A stretch of 64,000 nt of DNA from Microbacterium sp. APC 3901. Its GTDB lineage: Bacteria > Actinomycetota > Actinomycetes > Actinomycetales > Microbacteriaceae. Under the pieces are notes generated by a model. That model worked only from the letters and a program-made list of their open reading frames with translations. It was not told the DNA's origin and did no database searches. This document shows, piece after piece, positions 18,726-33,112 of this stretch (position 1 is its first letter; each line of letters begins with the position of its first letter). The DNA lies in assembly GCF_030407765.1 (NCBI RefSeq), contig NZ_JASDCU010000007.1:145418-209417 (forward strand), in the 5' to 3' direction. Both the position numbers and the translations under genes were made by a program.

Positions 18726-19520
18726 TCAGAGGGCGACGTCGGCGCGCGGGCGGCGCAGCACTCCCCAGACACCCGCGGCGACGAGGGCGACCGCGACGAT
18801 GATCGCGGCGATCGCGGTGACGGTGCTCTCGGGCTCGCCGGTGAGGCGTCCGACCGCCAGCCAGCCGAGACCCCACGCAGTCGCGAGGGCCGGGGCGATG
18901 CGCCGGGTGACGAGGGCACTCGCCACGCCGATCACGAGCACGACCGCGAGCACGGCGACCGCCCAGATCTCGGCCTGGTCTGCCCACGCTGCCGGGGCGA
19001 TCTGTGTGAACCAGGCCGTCGTGTTGGCCACGGTCGCGATCGTGACCCAGCCGAAGTGCAGGCCGTTCGCTCCATCGACCACGATGCGCTCGGGCCAGGT
19101 GCGGGCTCGGCTGCGGCCGAGGATCACGATGACCCGGGCGAGGGTGGCGAGCAGCAGCGCGATCACGAGCACCGTCAGCGGAAGCGACAGGAACTGCGCC
19201 GTCACGAGCCAGAGGCCGTTCAGGATCATCGACGCGGCGATCCATCCGCCGACCGCTCGCTGTCGTTCGTCCGCGCGCTGCGCCGGAAGCGCCTGCCACA
19301 CCGTGTAGGCGATCAGACCGAGGTAGATCAGCGACCAGATCGAGAAGGCGGGGCCGGCCGGGGCGAGATACGACCCCTGGGCCGACAGCGCCCCGTCCTG
19401 CAGTGCGCTCACCGAGGTTCCCCCGAAGGCGCCGGATCCGACAGCCGCGGCTATCAGCATGAAGGTCGCCGAAGCGATGATGATCGTCTGGCGACCGATG
19501 TCCTGCATCCGGGATTCCAT
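18726..19520 (-). CDS. TspO/MBR-like membrane protein
   Basis: 264 residues with about eight hydrophobic helices. The stretch GPAFSIWSLIYLGLIAYTVWQALP is the TspO/MBR (tryptophan-rich sensory protein) signature, and WIAASMILNGLWL and HFGWVTIATVANTTAWFT fit later helices. It is longer than the five-helix TspO proteins; this longer form is common in actinobacteria. A porphyrin or oxidative-stress role is family knowledge only. TATGGT ends 6 nt before the ATG, so the message is probably leaderless. Confidence 0.78.
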   Translation of the reverse strand: MESRMQDIGRQTIIIASATFMLIAAAVGSGAFGGTSVSALQDGALSAQGSYLAPAGPAFSIWSLIYLGLIAYTVWQALPAQRADERQRAVGGWIAASMILNGLWLVTAQFLSLPLTVLVIALLLATLARVIVILGRSRARTWPERIVVDGANGLHFGWVTIATVANTTAWFTQIAPAAWADQAEIWAVAVLAVVLVIGVASALVTRRIAPALATAWGLGWLAVGRLTGEPESTVTAIAAIIVAVALVAAGVWGVLRRPRADVAL

Positions 19521-19581
19521 GCTCGCACCATACGCGCGCGAGGGCGGGAACGCACGAGCCTTGACACCGGCACCCGAAAAC

Positions 19582-19596
19582 GCTAGCCAGGCTAGC
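19582..19596. promoter_or_regulatory. 15 bp palindrome GCTAGCCAGGCTAGC
   Basis: A perfect 7 bp inverted repeat around a single A lies after the TetR gene stop and upstream of the TspO-like gene, both on the - strand. On that strand it is followed by GTTTT, so it may be a short terminator of the TetR gene, or an operator of the TspO-like gene. The sequence does not separate the two. Confidence 0.4.
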
Positions 19597-19599
19597 TAA

Positions 19600-21123
<1,524 letters not shown>

Positions 21124-21134
21124 TCCGTGAACGG

Positions 21135-21176
21135 CCCGAGAGCCCGGCATCCGCCGCAGGATGTCGGGCTCTCGGG
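21135..21176. terminator. hairpin between hydrolase and galactanase genes
   Basis: CCCGAGAGCCCG (21135-21146) pairs perfectly with 21165-21176. The stem extends inward by four more pairs (one G-U), leaving a 10 nt loop. It lies between convergent 3' ends, so it can serve both strands. No strong U-tract follows. Confidence 0.75.
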
Positions 21177-21185
21177 CGTGTGACG

Positions 21186-24894
<3,709 letters not shown>

Positions 24895-24895
<1 letters not shown>

Positions 24896-26517
24896 CACTG
24901 GTACTCCTCGAGCTTGCGGGTCTGTCGGAAGCTCAGCGCTGAGATGAGACCGACCACGATGAAGGCGATGATCGACAGCGCGCTCGCGAGGCCGTAGTCG
25001 GCCGCACCACCGGAGACGCCGGAGACGTCGTAGATGGCCGAGACGAGGATGTCGGTCGAGCCCAGTGCGTACGGAGCGCCGGCGATGGCCGGCCCGCCGT
25101 TGTTGAAGGTGTAGATCACGGTGAAGTTGTTGAACGCCACCGCGAACGAGGCGATCAGCAGGGGTGCGGTCGACACGAGCAGCAGCGGCAGCACGATCGC
25201 CCGGAAGCGCTGCAGCTTGTTGGCACCGTCGATCTCGGCGGCCTCGAGCGTCTCGCCCGGCAGCGACTGCAGCGCGCCCGTGCACACGAGGAACCAGTAG
25301 GGATAGCTGAGCCATACGTTCACGAAGATCACCGCGGCTCGGGTCAGCCACGGATCGCCGAGCCAGTTGATCTGCGAGCCGAAGAAGAACAGGTCGTTGA
25401 TCACGCCGAACTCGGCGTTGAACATGCCGCGGAACAGCAGTGCGGCCATGAACGCGGGGAAGGCATAGGGAAGGATGAACAGCGCCCGCAGGAACCGACG
25501 CCCCTTGACGCGGGGGTCGTTGTAGACGATCGCGAGGCCGAGTCCGACGGCGAAGCTGAGCACGACCGACAGGATCGCGAAGGCGAAGGTCCATACCGTG
25601 ACGCTCAGCAGGGTGCCGGCGAGGTTCGCGTCGGTGAACAGCTTCACGAAGTTGGCGAAGCCGACGTTCACCGACCAGCCGGTCGGCAGCGCCGTGCCGT
25701 CCTCGGCCACGAAAGCACCGAGATCCGTGGCCGTGTAGACCGTGCCCGACTGCGTGTCGGTGATCGTCTGCGCCTCGGCATCCCACACCAGCGTGGGTTC
25801 GTAGACCGAGCCGGTGGATCCTTCGCGGGTGCGGATCGACCCGTCGTTCGGGTCGTCCGAGACCGGGACCCTGAGGTCCTTGATCGTCGCTCCGAGCGTG
25901 GGATCGGTCAGCACGGCCGCCCTCGGGACGACCTCCCAGCCGGGGACCTCGCTCGGGGTGCCGGTGGTGCCGATCTCGGCGTCGGATGCCGTGGTCAGCG
26001 GTTCGGTCGCGGATCCGACCTGCACGTCGCCGTCGTCATCGACGATCGCGAAGCCGAGCTCGCCGCCGCGCTGCACGATCGAGAGCGGGTAGTCCGACGA
26101 GCCCTCGATGCGGCGCTCGCCCTGGATCAGCGCGGCCTCGACGGCCTGCTCCTGTGTGCCGACGTGACCGGTGCCGTAGTTCGTGAAGGCGATGTACGCC
26201 GTGTAGCCGAAGATGAAGACCTGGAAGACGAGCAGGAAGATCAGCCCGGGCAGCAGATACTTGAGCGGCAGCGCCTTGCGGGTGAAGTACACCCAGTCGG
26301 CGATGATCACCAGCAGCACGACCACGCCGAGAACGATCCACGACTCGGCGCTCCAGGCCGAGATCGCGGTCATGATGCCGAAGGCGTTGACCAACGCCAT
26401 CAGCGCGAGCTTGATGAGGAAGCCCCAGCCGAGGCCGCGGAAGCGGCGGGCGTGGGATTCGCGCGAGGGCTTCACCACGGGGGTGGGGGCCTCGGCCGGA
26501 GGTGCCTGGATCGTCAT
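24895..26517 (-). CDS. MalF-type sugar ABC permease with long periplasmic loop
   Basis: 540 residues from the ATG at 26517. Two or three N-terminal helices, then an extracytoplasmic insert of roughly 190 residues (after FGYTAYIAFTNYGTGHVG) as in enteric MalF, then the permease core with EAA loop LEAAEIDGANKLQRFRAIVLP. This long P2-like loop is characteristic of the MalF/GanP group. An upstream in-frame extension runs into the binding-protein gene and is not used. It partners the MalG-type subunit next to it. Confidence 0.92.
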
Positions 26518-26543
26518 GTGTGCGTCCTGTCTGAGGATCGCGA

Positions 26544-26573
26544 GACGGGGAGGGTTTCGGGCCCCTCCCCGTC
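26544..26573 (-). terminator. intra-operon hairpin after the binding-protein gene
   Basis: An 11 bp perfect stem (GACGGGGAGGG at 26544-26554 with 26563-26573) and 8 nt loop sit in the 64 nt between the binding-protein and MalF-type genes. Such hairpins commonly stabilise the upstream message or partly terminate, giving more binding protein than permease. No U-tract follows. Confidence 0.6.
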
Positions 26574-26581
26574 CGGCGGGG

Positions 26582-27808
26582 TCAACCGGCGAGAGTCGTC
26601 TCGAGGTCGGCGACCATGGTGTTCCAGGTCGACACGGGGTCGGCGCCGTTGATGATCTGCGCCTGCGCGGCGTTCCACAGATCCCAGACCGATCCCATCT
26701 CGGGGATCGACGGCATCGGGACGCCGGACTGCGCCGATGCCACGAATCCGGCCGTGATCGGGTCGGACGAGACCTCCTCGGCGAGAGTCGACCACGCGGG
26801 GATGCGGGGGTCGGCCTCGTAGAGCGCACGCTGCGCGTCTTCGGTGCCGAGGTAGTTCACCAGGAACTCCTGGGCGAGAAGGGCGTTCTTGCTCTTGCTC
26901 GAGAGGTAGAAGCCCTGCACGCCGACGAACGGGGCAGCGGCCTCGCCACCCGCCGAGGGGATCGGGTTCACGGCGACGTCGATGCCCTCGAATGCGCTGA
27001 TGGCCCACGGGCCCTGGATCGTGTACGGCGCCTTGCCCGACGCGAACAGCTCGTTGTTGATGTCGTAGTCGATCGTGGTCGAGATGTAGCCGGTGCCGTT
27101 CGAGCCGTTGGCGCCCAGCCAGCTGGCGAACGCCTCACCGGGCGCTCCGCCCATGCCGACCTCGCTGGTGTACGAGCCGGTGTCGTCCTGCACGAAGACG
27201 GGGGCCCCGAACGAGGTCTGCAGTCCGTACATCGTGTAACCGTCGCCGGTCTCGCCGCCGGTGTTGATGACGAACGGACGCTCGGTGCCTGCCGCGACGC
27301 CCTTGGCGATCATGTCGTCCCAGGTGGCCGGCGCCTCCGCGCCGACGAGGTCGACGTTCTGCACGAGGGCGATGGTCTCGAGCGAGTAGGGCATCGCATA
27401 CAGCTGACCGTCGTACGTCATGGCGTCGAGGGCGACCTGCTCGAACTCCGACGCCTTGTCGCCGAGGTCGATCGTGTCGACGACACCGGCCGCGACCAGC
27501 GCGCCCAGCCAGTCGTGGGCGCCGACGGTGATGTCGGGGCCCTCACCGGTCGGGACCTGCGCGATGAAGTCGTTGCGGAGGTCTTCGAAGTTCTTCTGCA
27601 CGAGGGTGACCGTGGCTCCGGTCTCCTCTTCGAAGGCCTCGGCGGCGGCGGTGATCGCGGCTTCGCGCTCCGCATCCGTCCAGATGACGAGTTCAGCTCC
27701 GTCGCCGGATGCGGCGTCGTCGCCGCCTTCAGGTGCGCCGGCGGAGCAGCCCGCGAGGACCACGGCCGCGGCCAGAGCGAGTGCGCCGACTCCGATGTGC
27801 TTGCGCAT
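26582..27808 (-). CDS. sugar-binding lipoprotein of ABC importer (MalE/CycB-like)
   Basis: 408 residues. A lipoprotein signal with lipobox LAGC (Cys about residue 21) anchors it to the outer face of the membrane. The mature part has the extracellular solute-binding family 1 pattern: LVIWTDAERE at the start, ANGSNGTGYISTTIDYDINNELFASGKAPYTIQGPWA in the middle (only its ends cited as evidence) and NYLGTEDAQRALYEAD. It should deliver galactan-derived oligosaccharides to the permeases downstream. Confidence 0.92.
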   Translation of the reverse strand: MRKHIGVGALALAAAVVLAGCSAGAPEGGDDAASGDGAELVIWTDAEREAAITAAAEAFEEETGATVTLVQKNFEDLRNDFIAQVPTGEGPDITVGAHDWLGALVAAGVVDTIDLGDKASEFEQVALDAMTYDGQLYAMPYSLETIALVQNVDLVGAEAPATWDDMIAKGVAAGTERPFVINTGGETGDGYTMYGLQTSFGAPVFVQDDTGSYTSEVGMGGAPGEAFASWLGANGSNGTGYISTTIDYDINNELFASGKAPYTIQGPWAISAFEGIDVAVNPIPSAGGEAAAPFVGVQGFYLSSKSKNALLAQEFLVNYLGTEDAQRALYEADPRIPAWSTLAEEVSSDPITAGFVASAQSGVPMPSIPEMGSVWDLWNAAQAQIINGADPVSTWNTMVADLETTLAG

Positions 27809-27904
27809 GCGTTTTCCTATCTGTCGTGGCCGACGATGCGCTGCGCGTCATCGCGACCGGGTGAGGGGTGGTGCAGGGTGATGCGGGTGGTGCGGGTCGT
27901 GCTG

Positions 27905-29911
27905 TCAGTGGGAGGTGCGGATGACGGCGACGCCGCCCGCCGCGATGGTCACGGCGCCCGAGATCTCGGCACCGGTGAGGAGCTCGACGCCTGCGGCCTC
28001 GAGCTCGACGTCGTCATCACGGTGGTTCACGGCGATGCGGTAGACCGCGTCTGCGCCGTGACGGGTGATGACCTCGAGGCCTTCGGCGACACCCGACGGT
28101 GTGACGTCGGCATCGGCGTAGACCTCGTGCAGGAGTGCGCGCATGCCCGCGGCATCCAGACGCGTGCCGACGTACCAGCCGGTGCCCGCGCCGTGGCGGT
28201 GGCGCGTGATGGCGGGTTCGCCCTCGCCGGGGCCGCCCGAGAAGTTGGCGACGACCTCGGCTCCTTCGAGCGCGATGTCCTCCTGCCAGACGTCGGCGAC
28301 GATGCCCTCGTGGTCGACCCAGTCGAGACCGTGGGTCTCACCCTCGCGCAGTGGCAGGAACTCCTCGACCGTGAGGCCGAGCGCCTCGCGCAGCGGGGCG
28401 ACGAAGCCTCCCGCATGCACGGCGTCGTTCTCGTCGACGATGGCCGAGAAGAACGACACGAGCAGCGTGCCGCCCTCCTCGACGTACGAGGTGAGGTTCG
28501 CCGCATCCGCGGTGCTCAGCATGTACTGCGCGGGGGCGACGACCAGGCGGTAGCCCGAGAGGTCCTGCCCGGGCAGGGCGAAGTCGACCGTGATGCCGTC
28601 TCGCCAGAGCTGCTCGTAGAAGCGGCGCACCTGGGCGGCGTGCGTGACGTCTTCGGAGGGTCGCCACTCGAGGTCCTGTGCCCAGAACGACTCGAAGTCC
28701 CAGAGGATCGCGACGTCGGCCGTCACCGTGGAGCCCTGCACCTCGTCGAGGCGGCCGAGCGCGGCACCGAGATCGACGACCTCGCGGAAGACCCGCGACT
28801 CGGTGCCGGCGTGCGGCAGCATCGCGGAGTGGAACTTCTCGGCGCCCGAACGCCCTGCGCGCCACTGGAAGAACAGGATGCCGTCGGCCCCGCGTCCGAG
28901 GTGCGTGAAGGAGTTGCGCTTCATCTCGCCGCGACGCTTGGCGATGTTGCGGGGCTGCCAGTTGACGGCCGAGGTCGAGTGCTCCATCAGGATCCACGGC
29001 TTGCCGCCGCCGACCGAGCGGCTGAGGTCGGCGGCGATCGCCAGCCCGATGTGCGCGTCCTCGTCGGCGGCCCACAGGTAGTGGTCGTCCGAGACGATGT
29101 CGACCTCGCGACCCCACGCCCACAGGTCGGTGGTCCAGCTCTGGTTCGCCATGAAGTTCGTCGTGACCGGCTGCGTGGCGTGCGCGCGGATCGCGTCGCG
29201 CTCGGCGATGAAGCACGCGCGCAGCTGGTGATCCGTGAAGCGCGCGAAGTCGAGGCGCTGTGCGGGGTTCACGACGCTCGGGGCGATGGCCGGGGCACCG
29301 ACGTGCTCCCATGCCGAGTAGTGCTGACCCCAGAAGGCGGTGCCCCACGCGCTGTTCAGCGCGTCGAGCGACCCGTACTTCTCCTGGAGCCAGAGCCTGA
29401 AGGCGGCGACCGCGTCGGGCGAGTAGTCCTCGCCGACCGGAACGCCGTACTCGTTGTGCACGTGCCAGAGCACGACGGCCGGATGCTGCGCATAGCGCGC
29501 CGCGAGAGCATCCGCGATCCGCACGATCGCCTCGCGGTAGGCCGGCGATGAGTGCGAGGCCATGCCGCGGGAGCCGAAGCCCATCGTGCGACCCTCGCGG
29601 TCGATCACGTGAGCGTCGGGGTGGTTCGCGAAGAACCACGCCGGCGGGGATGCCGTGGGGGTGCCGAGGTCGACCTTGATGCCGTTCTCGTGCAGCAGGT
29701 CGAGCAGCTCGTCGAGCCAGGCGAAGTCGAACTCGCCCTCGGCGACCTCGATGAGCGCCCACGAGAAGATGCCTACGCTGACCAGGTTGACCCCGGCATC
29801 GCGCATCAGGATGACGTCTTCGCGCCACGTCTCGGGCGACCACTGCTCGGGGTTGTAGTCGCCGCCATAGGCGATTCCACCCAGATCGGGCCAGGCGTGG
29901 GGGGAGGTCAT
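27905..29911 (-). CDS. GH42 beta-galactosidase
   Basis: 668 residues, normal GH42 length. The barrel begins IAYGGDYNPEQW; acid/base Glu154 lies in HVHNEYGVPVG and nucleophile Glu310 in PWILMEHSTSA. Trimerisation (about 400-600) and C-terminal beta domains follow. There is no signal peptide, so it acts in the cytosol on imported galacto-oligosaccharides. The ATG at 29911 is preferred because GGAG lies 8 nt upstream; a GTG two codons earlier is too close to it. First gene of the galactan operon. Confidence 0.95.
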   Translation of the reverse strand: MTSPHAWPDLGGIAYGGDYNPEQWSPETWREDVILMRDAGVNLVSVGIFSWALIEVAEGEFDFAWLDELLDLLHENGIKVDLGTPTASPPAWFFANHPDAHVIDREGRTMGFGSRGMASHSSPAYREAIVRIADALAARYAQHPAVVLWHVHNEYGVPVGEDYSPDAVAAFRLWLQEKYGSLDALNSAWGTAFWGQHYSAWEHVGAPAIAPSVVNPAQRLDFARFTDHQLRACFIAERDAIRAHATQPVTTNFMANQSWTTDLWAWGREVDIVSDDHYLWAADEDAHIGLAIAADLSRSVGGGKPWILMEHSTSAVNWQPRNIAKRRGEMKRNSFTHLGRGADGILFFQWRAGRSGAEKFHSAMLPHAGTESRVFREVVDLGAALGRLDEVQGSTVTADVAILWDFESFWAQDLEWRPSEDVTHAAQVRRFYEQLWRDGITVDFALPGQDLSGYRLVVAPAQYMLSTADAANLTSYVEEGGTLLVSFFSAIVDENDAVHAGGFVAPLREALGLTVEEFLPLREGETHGLDWVDHEGIVADVWQEDIALEGAEVVANFSGGPGEGEPAITRHRHGAGTGWYVGTRLDAAGMRALLHEVYADADVTPSGVAEGLEVITRHGADAVYRIAVNHRDDDVELEAAGVELLTGAEISGAVTIAAGGVAVIRTSH

Positions 29912-29970
29912 CGGCACTCCATCGGGTCGGTGCGGTCGTGGTGCGGTCCCGGCGTGCTGTCGCTCATTCG

Positions 29971-30081
29971 ACTGGGACCGGTCTCAGTCTGACTCAGGGG
30001 ACTGACTGGGACCGGTCTCAGTTCTACCCCAGATCCATCACCGATCACAACCGCCGTTACCGAACTGAGACCGGTCCCAGT
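29971..30081. promoter_or_regulatory. three LacI-type operators and galactan operon promoter
   Basis: Three copies of an 18 bp palindrome, ACTG(A/G)GACCGGTC(C/T)CAGT, lie at 29971-29988, 30005-30022 and 30064-30081, the last in the opposite orientation. The central CG and symmetry are typical of LacI-family sites. On the - strand TTGTGA (30045-30050) and TAGAAC (30021-30026), 18 bp apart, form a plausible promoter for the galactosidase operon, and operator 2 overlaps its -10 box and start of transcription. Operator 3 lies upstream of the lacI-type gene, so that gene may be autoregulated. Confidence 0.88.
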
Positions 30082-30125
30082 TCGGACTACCGCTGGACGG
30101 GATGCTGTGGGTAGAGTCACAGGCG

Positions 30126-31133
30126 ATGAGTGATGTCAGCGCGAAGCGCAAGCCGACGATCCGCCAGATCGCGGCGCAGGCGGGGGTGTCCCGCAGCACG
30201 GTCTCGCGCGTGATCAACGGCGGGCACTGGGTCTCCCCCGATGCCAGACTGGCCGTCGAAGAGGCGATCCTCGCCACCGGCTACACCGCCAACCATCATG
30301 CGCGCAGTCTCGCGACGGGCCGCGCCGGTTCGCTCGCCTTCCTTCTCACCGAACCGCAGCAGCTGCTGTTCGACGACCCGACCTTCGCGCTGCTGCTGCG
30401 CGGCGCCGCCGAAGCGCTGGCCCAGCGGGCGATGACACTCGTGCTGCTGGTGGCCGGCACTCCCGCCGAGCGCGAGAGCGTCGCTCAGTTCCTCAGCGCC
30501 GGTCACGTCGACGGCGTCATGCTGATCTCGTCGCATGAGTCCGACCCGCTGCTCGATCAGCTGATCGAGGTCGGCATCCCGACCGTCTGCTGCGGCCTGC
30601 CGCTCGGTCACGAGCGCGAGCTCTCGACGATCTCGGTCGACGAGGTCGCCTCGGCCCGCACGATGGCCGCGCACCTCGTGGCGCAGGGCCACCGCCGCAT
30701 CGGCATGATCACGGGTCCCGACGACACCCCCGGCGGTCGCTACCGCCTGGTGGGCTTCCGCGAAGAGCTCGGCGAGCTGTTCGACGAGACCCTGGTCGAG
30801 GTGGGCGACTACTCGTTCGAGTCAGGGCAGGCGGCCATGACCCGGATGCTCGAGCACGACGTCGACGCGGTCTTCGCCGCATCCGACCGGATGGCCGCGG
30901 GCGCGATCGCCGCCGCCCGCCGAGGCGGACGCCGCGTGCCCGAGGACATCGCGATCGCCGGGTTCGACGACTCGGGCCTCGCCGCGACCCACGAGCCGCC
31001 GATCACGACCATGCGTCAGCCCTGGGATCAGATCAGTGCGAAGATGGTCGCCGTGCTGCTCGAGGTCATCGCCGGAGCATCCCCCCGCTCCGTCATCCTC
31101 GACACCGAGCTCGTGGTGCGCGAGAGCGCGTAA
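30126..31133 (+). CDS. LacI-family repressor of the galactan operon
   Basis: 335 residues from the ATG at 30126 (an ATG at 30102 is less likely). HTH TIRQIAAQAGVSRSTVSRVI with hinge helix (NHHARSLATGR) is followed by a periplasmic-binding-protein-like sensor domain (GVMLISSHESDPLL, IAIAGFDDSGLAAT). TAGAGT (30112-30117) is a possible -10 box very close to the start. It is divergent from the galactosidase operon, and the three palindromes between them are its likely sites; the inducer is presumably a galacto-oligosaccharide or galactobiose. Confidence 0.93.
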   Translation: MSDVSAKRKPTIRQIAAQAGVSRSTVSRVINGGHWVSPDARLAVEEAILATGYTANHHARSLATGRAGSLAFLLTEPQQLLFDDPTFALLLRGAAEALAQRAMTLVLLVAGTPAERESVAQFLSAGHVDGVMLISSHESDPLLDQLIEVGIPTVCCGLPLGHERELSTISVDEVASARTMAAHLVAQGHRRIGMITGPDDTPGGRYRLVGFREELGELFDETLVEVGDYSFESGQAAMTRMLEHDVDAVFAASDRMAAGAIAAARRGGRRVPEDIAIAGFDDSGLAATHEPPITTMRQPWDQISAKMVAVLLEVIAGASPRSVILDTELVVRESA

Positions 31134-31198
31134 ACGCTCGAGCCGATCGCGAGCGCGTAGCTCTCGCGCCCGCACTCAGCATGCGACAGGATGGGGCG

Positions 31199-31609
31199 AT
31201 GCGCCATCGTTCATCGCTCGTCGCTTGCGTGTTCGCTCTCCTCGTGGCCACGACCATGACGGGGTGCAGCTTCTCGTCTTCCTCCCTGTCGGTTCTCGAG
31301 ACCGACCGGGCGGCCGAAGATGAACTGCCACCGCTCGAGGCCGATGCCTACGAGTCAGTCGACACCTCGACGAGTCGCTTCATCGGAGAGTACGAGGGCG
31401 TGTCGCTCTGGGTCGCGCAGGGCACGGAATCACCGGCCTGCCTGGCAGCCGTCACGGAAGACGGCGATGCCGGACCCGACTGGATCCTCAGCTGCGGCGG
31501 ACTGCCGATTCGGATGAGCGGGGTCGGCCACACCTTCGAGCTCCGGCCCGACGGAGCACCCGCGCCCGAGGACATGACCCGCGTCTCGGAGAACGTCTTC
31601 GTCGACTAG
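31199..31609 (+). CDS. small lipoprotein of unknown function
   Basis: 136 residues. The N-terminal SLVACVFALLVATTMTGC is a lipoprotein signal with the acylated Cys at about residue 22, followed by a Ser-rich linker. The remaining part (ESVDTSTSRFIGEYEGVSLW, SCGGLPIRMSG) is a compact exported domain with two cysteines that could pair. I recognise no family. The ATG at 31199 is preferred to 31181 because AGGATGGGG precedes it. It follows the LacI gene on the same strand after 65 nt. Confidence 0.75.
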   Translation: MRHRSSLVACVFALLVATTMTGCSFSSSSLSVLETDRAAEDELPPLEADAYESVDTSTSRFIGEYEGVSLWVAQGTESPACLAAVTEDGDAGPDWILSCGGLPIRMSGVGHTFELRPDGAPAPEDMTRVSENVFVD

Positions 31610-31661
31610 CTGACCGAGAGGCTCGGCCAGGTCGGTTGTTTCGCGCGCCTGCGGCAGCGCA

Positions 31662-32483
31662 TCAAGCGGTCGGGAAGCGCGGATCGAGCGCGTAGTCCTT
31701 CTGGCGCAGATCGAGAGCCGCTGCGACCTGGGCTGGCGCGTCGTCGCCGACGAGCACGCGAAGGCGAGGGTCGTCCACTGCAGCGACTCGGGCGAGGATC
31801 GCCGCCGCGGCATCCTCCGGTGTCGTGCCGGTTCCCGACTCGCCCGCAGGCCAGGGCACCTCAGCGGTGCCGAACAGCTCGATTCGCTGCTCGTCGTAGG
31901 CATCCAGTGGCGAGCTGAACCGCATGCTCGAGCCCGCCCACTCGGTGTCGAGCGCGCCCGGCTCGATCAGGGAGACGCGGATGCCGAATCGTTCGACCTC
32001 CGCCGCCATCGCCTCGCTGAATGCTTCGAGGCCCCATTTGGTGGAGTTGTAGAGGCCGAGCATCGGCATCGTCCCGGCGGCTCCCACCGTCGAGATCTGC
32101 ACGATGTGGCCGCTGCCCTGACTGCGCATGATCGGGATGACGGCTTGGCTCAGCCACAGGGGGCCGAGCAGATTCGTGTCGACGATCGCGCGGGCATCCT
32201 CCTCGGACGCCTCTTCGACGGCCCCGATCACGCCGTAGCCGGCGTTATTCACGAGCACGTCGATGCTGCCGAGCACCCCGGCAGCGTGCTCTACGGCTTC
32301 GTGTGCCGCCGCGCGGTCACGCACGTCGAGCTGCATCACGGTCAGCCGCTCGTGGTCGGGCAGCGTGTGGTCACCTCTGACGGTCGCCACCACCCTGTGT
32401 CCGGCGTCGAAGGCGGCGAGGGTGAGGGCTCGCCCCAGTCCTCGATTGCCGCCGGTGATCATCCATGTCTGCGGTGAGGTCAT
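31662..32483 (-). CDS. short-chain dehydrogenase/reductase
   Basis: 273 residues of classical SDR type: cofactor motif TGGNRGLG near residue 10, NNAGYG around 90, catalytic Ser in VQISTVGAAG and YNSTK (Tyr/Lys) around 155. Arg following the glycine motif suggests NADP(H). The substrate is unknown. It is divergent from a TetR gene with 59 nt between; the TetR protein probably controls it. Confidence 0.92.
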   Translation of the reverse strand: MTSPQTWMITGGNRGLGRALTLAAFDAGHRVVATVRGDHTLPDHERLTVMQLDVRDRAAAHEAVEHAAGVLGSIDVLVNNAGYGVIGAVEEASEEDARAIVDTNLLGPLWLSQAVIPIMRSQGSGHIVQISTVGAAGTMPMLGLYNSTKWGLEAFSEAMAAEVERFGIRVSLIEPGALDTEWAGSSMRFSSPLDAYDEQRIELFGTAEVPWPAGESGTGTTPEDAAAAILARVAAVDDPRLRVLVGDDAPAQVAAALDLRQKDYALDPRFPTA

Positions 32484-32542
32484 GCCGAGATCGTACTGCG
32501 AACTGGACGCACCGTCTCGTTTGCTCAGGTATCGTGGTCAGC

Positions 32543-33091
32543 ATGGCCCGTGAACGAACCCGCACCAAGGTGCACGCGGCTGCGCTGTCCCTGGCAGGCG
32601 AGCGCGCGGTGGGAGCGATCACGATGGAAGGGATCGCAGCGCGAGCGCAGGTGAGCAAACAGACCCTCTACCGGTCTTGGTCGTCGACGGGTGAGATCCT
32701 CTTCGATGCGCTCCTGGCCCGCAGCCTCGATGAGCACGGCAGAGTCACTGTGCCGAACTCGGGCGATCTGACTGGCGACCTCACCGCGTTGGCGACCGGC
32801 ATGATCGACGAGCTGACCGACCCGACCCAGGAGCGGTTGCTGAGAGCCGTCACCGCCGACCTGCAATCCGACGACGAGCTCGCCGCCCAGTTCCGCGAGC
32901 TGTTGCTCGAGCCGCAGCTGACTGGGATCTCCGCCCGGCTGCGGCAGTCAGGCGCGCGGGATCCTGAGGACATCGCGGAGCTGTTCGTCGGGCCGATCTT
33001 CCACCGCTGGCTGCTGCGCAGCAGGCCGTTCGACGCGGAATGGGTGTCCGCGCACGTGGAGCGCGTCCTGAGGAGCGTCGGCGCGGGGTGA
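32543..33091 (+). CDS. TetR-family regulator
   Basis: 182 residues. N-terminal HTH with GAITMEGIAARAQVSKQTLYRSWSS, then a C-terminal domain of the TetR_C_16-like type (DLTGDLTALATGMIDELTDP, AELFVGPIFHRWLLRSRPF). TATCGT ends about 6-7 nt before the ATG, consistent with a leaderless start. It is divergent from the SDR gene, the most likely target. It is convergent with the siderophore-interacting protein gene. Confidence 0.9.
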   Translation: MARERTRTKVHAAALSLAGERAVGAITMEGIAARAQVSKQTLYRSWSSTGEILFDALLARSLDEHGRVTVPNSGDLTGDLTALATGMIDELTDPTQERLLRAVTADLQSDDELAAQFRELLLEPQLTGISARLRQSGARDPEDIAELFVGPIFHRWLLRSRPFDAEWVSAHVERVLRSVGAG

Positions 33092-33112
33092 TCTGCGCCG
33101 GGAAAAGACTCC

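Noticed and set aside
26213..29551. 1112-residue + strand reading frame
   Set aside because: It runs opposite to the binding-protein and galactosidase genes, which have intact catalytic and lipobox motifs; no protein family fits.
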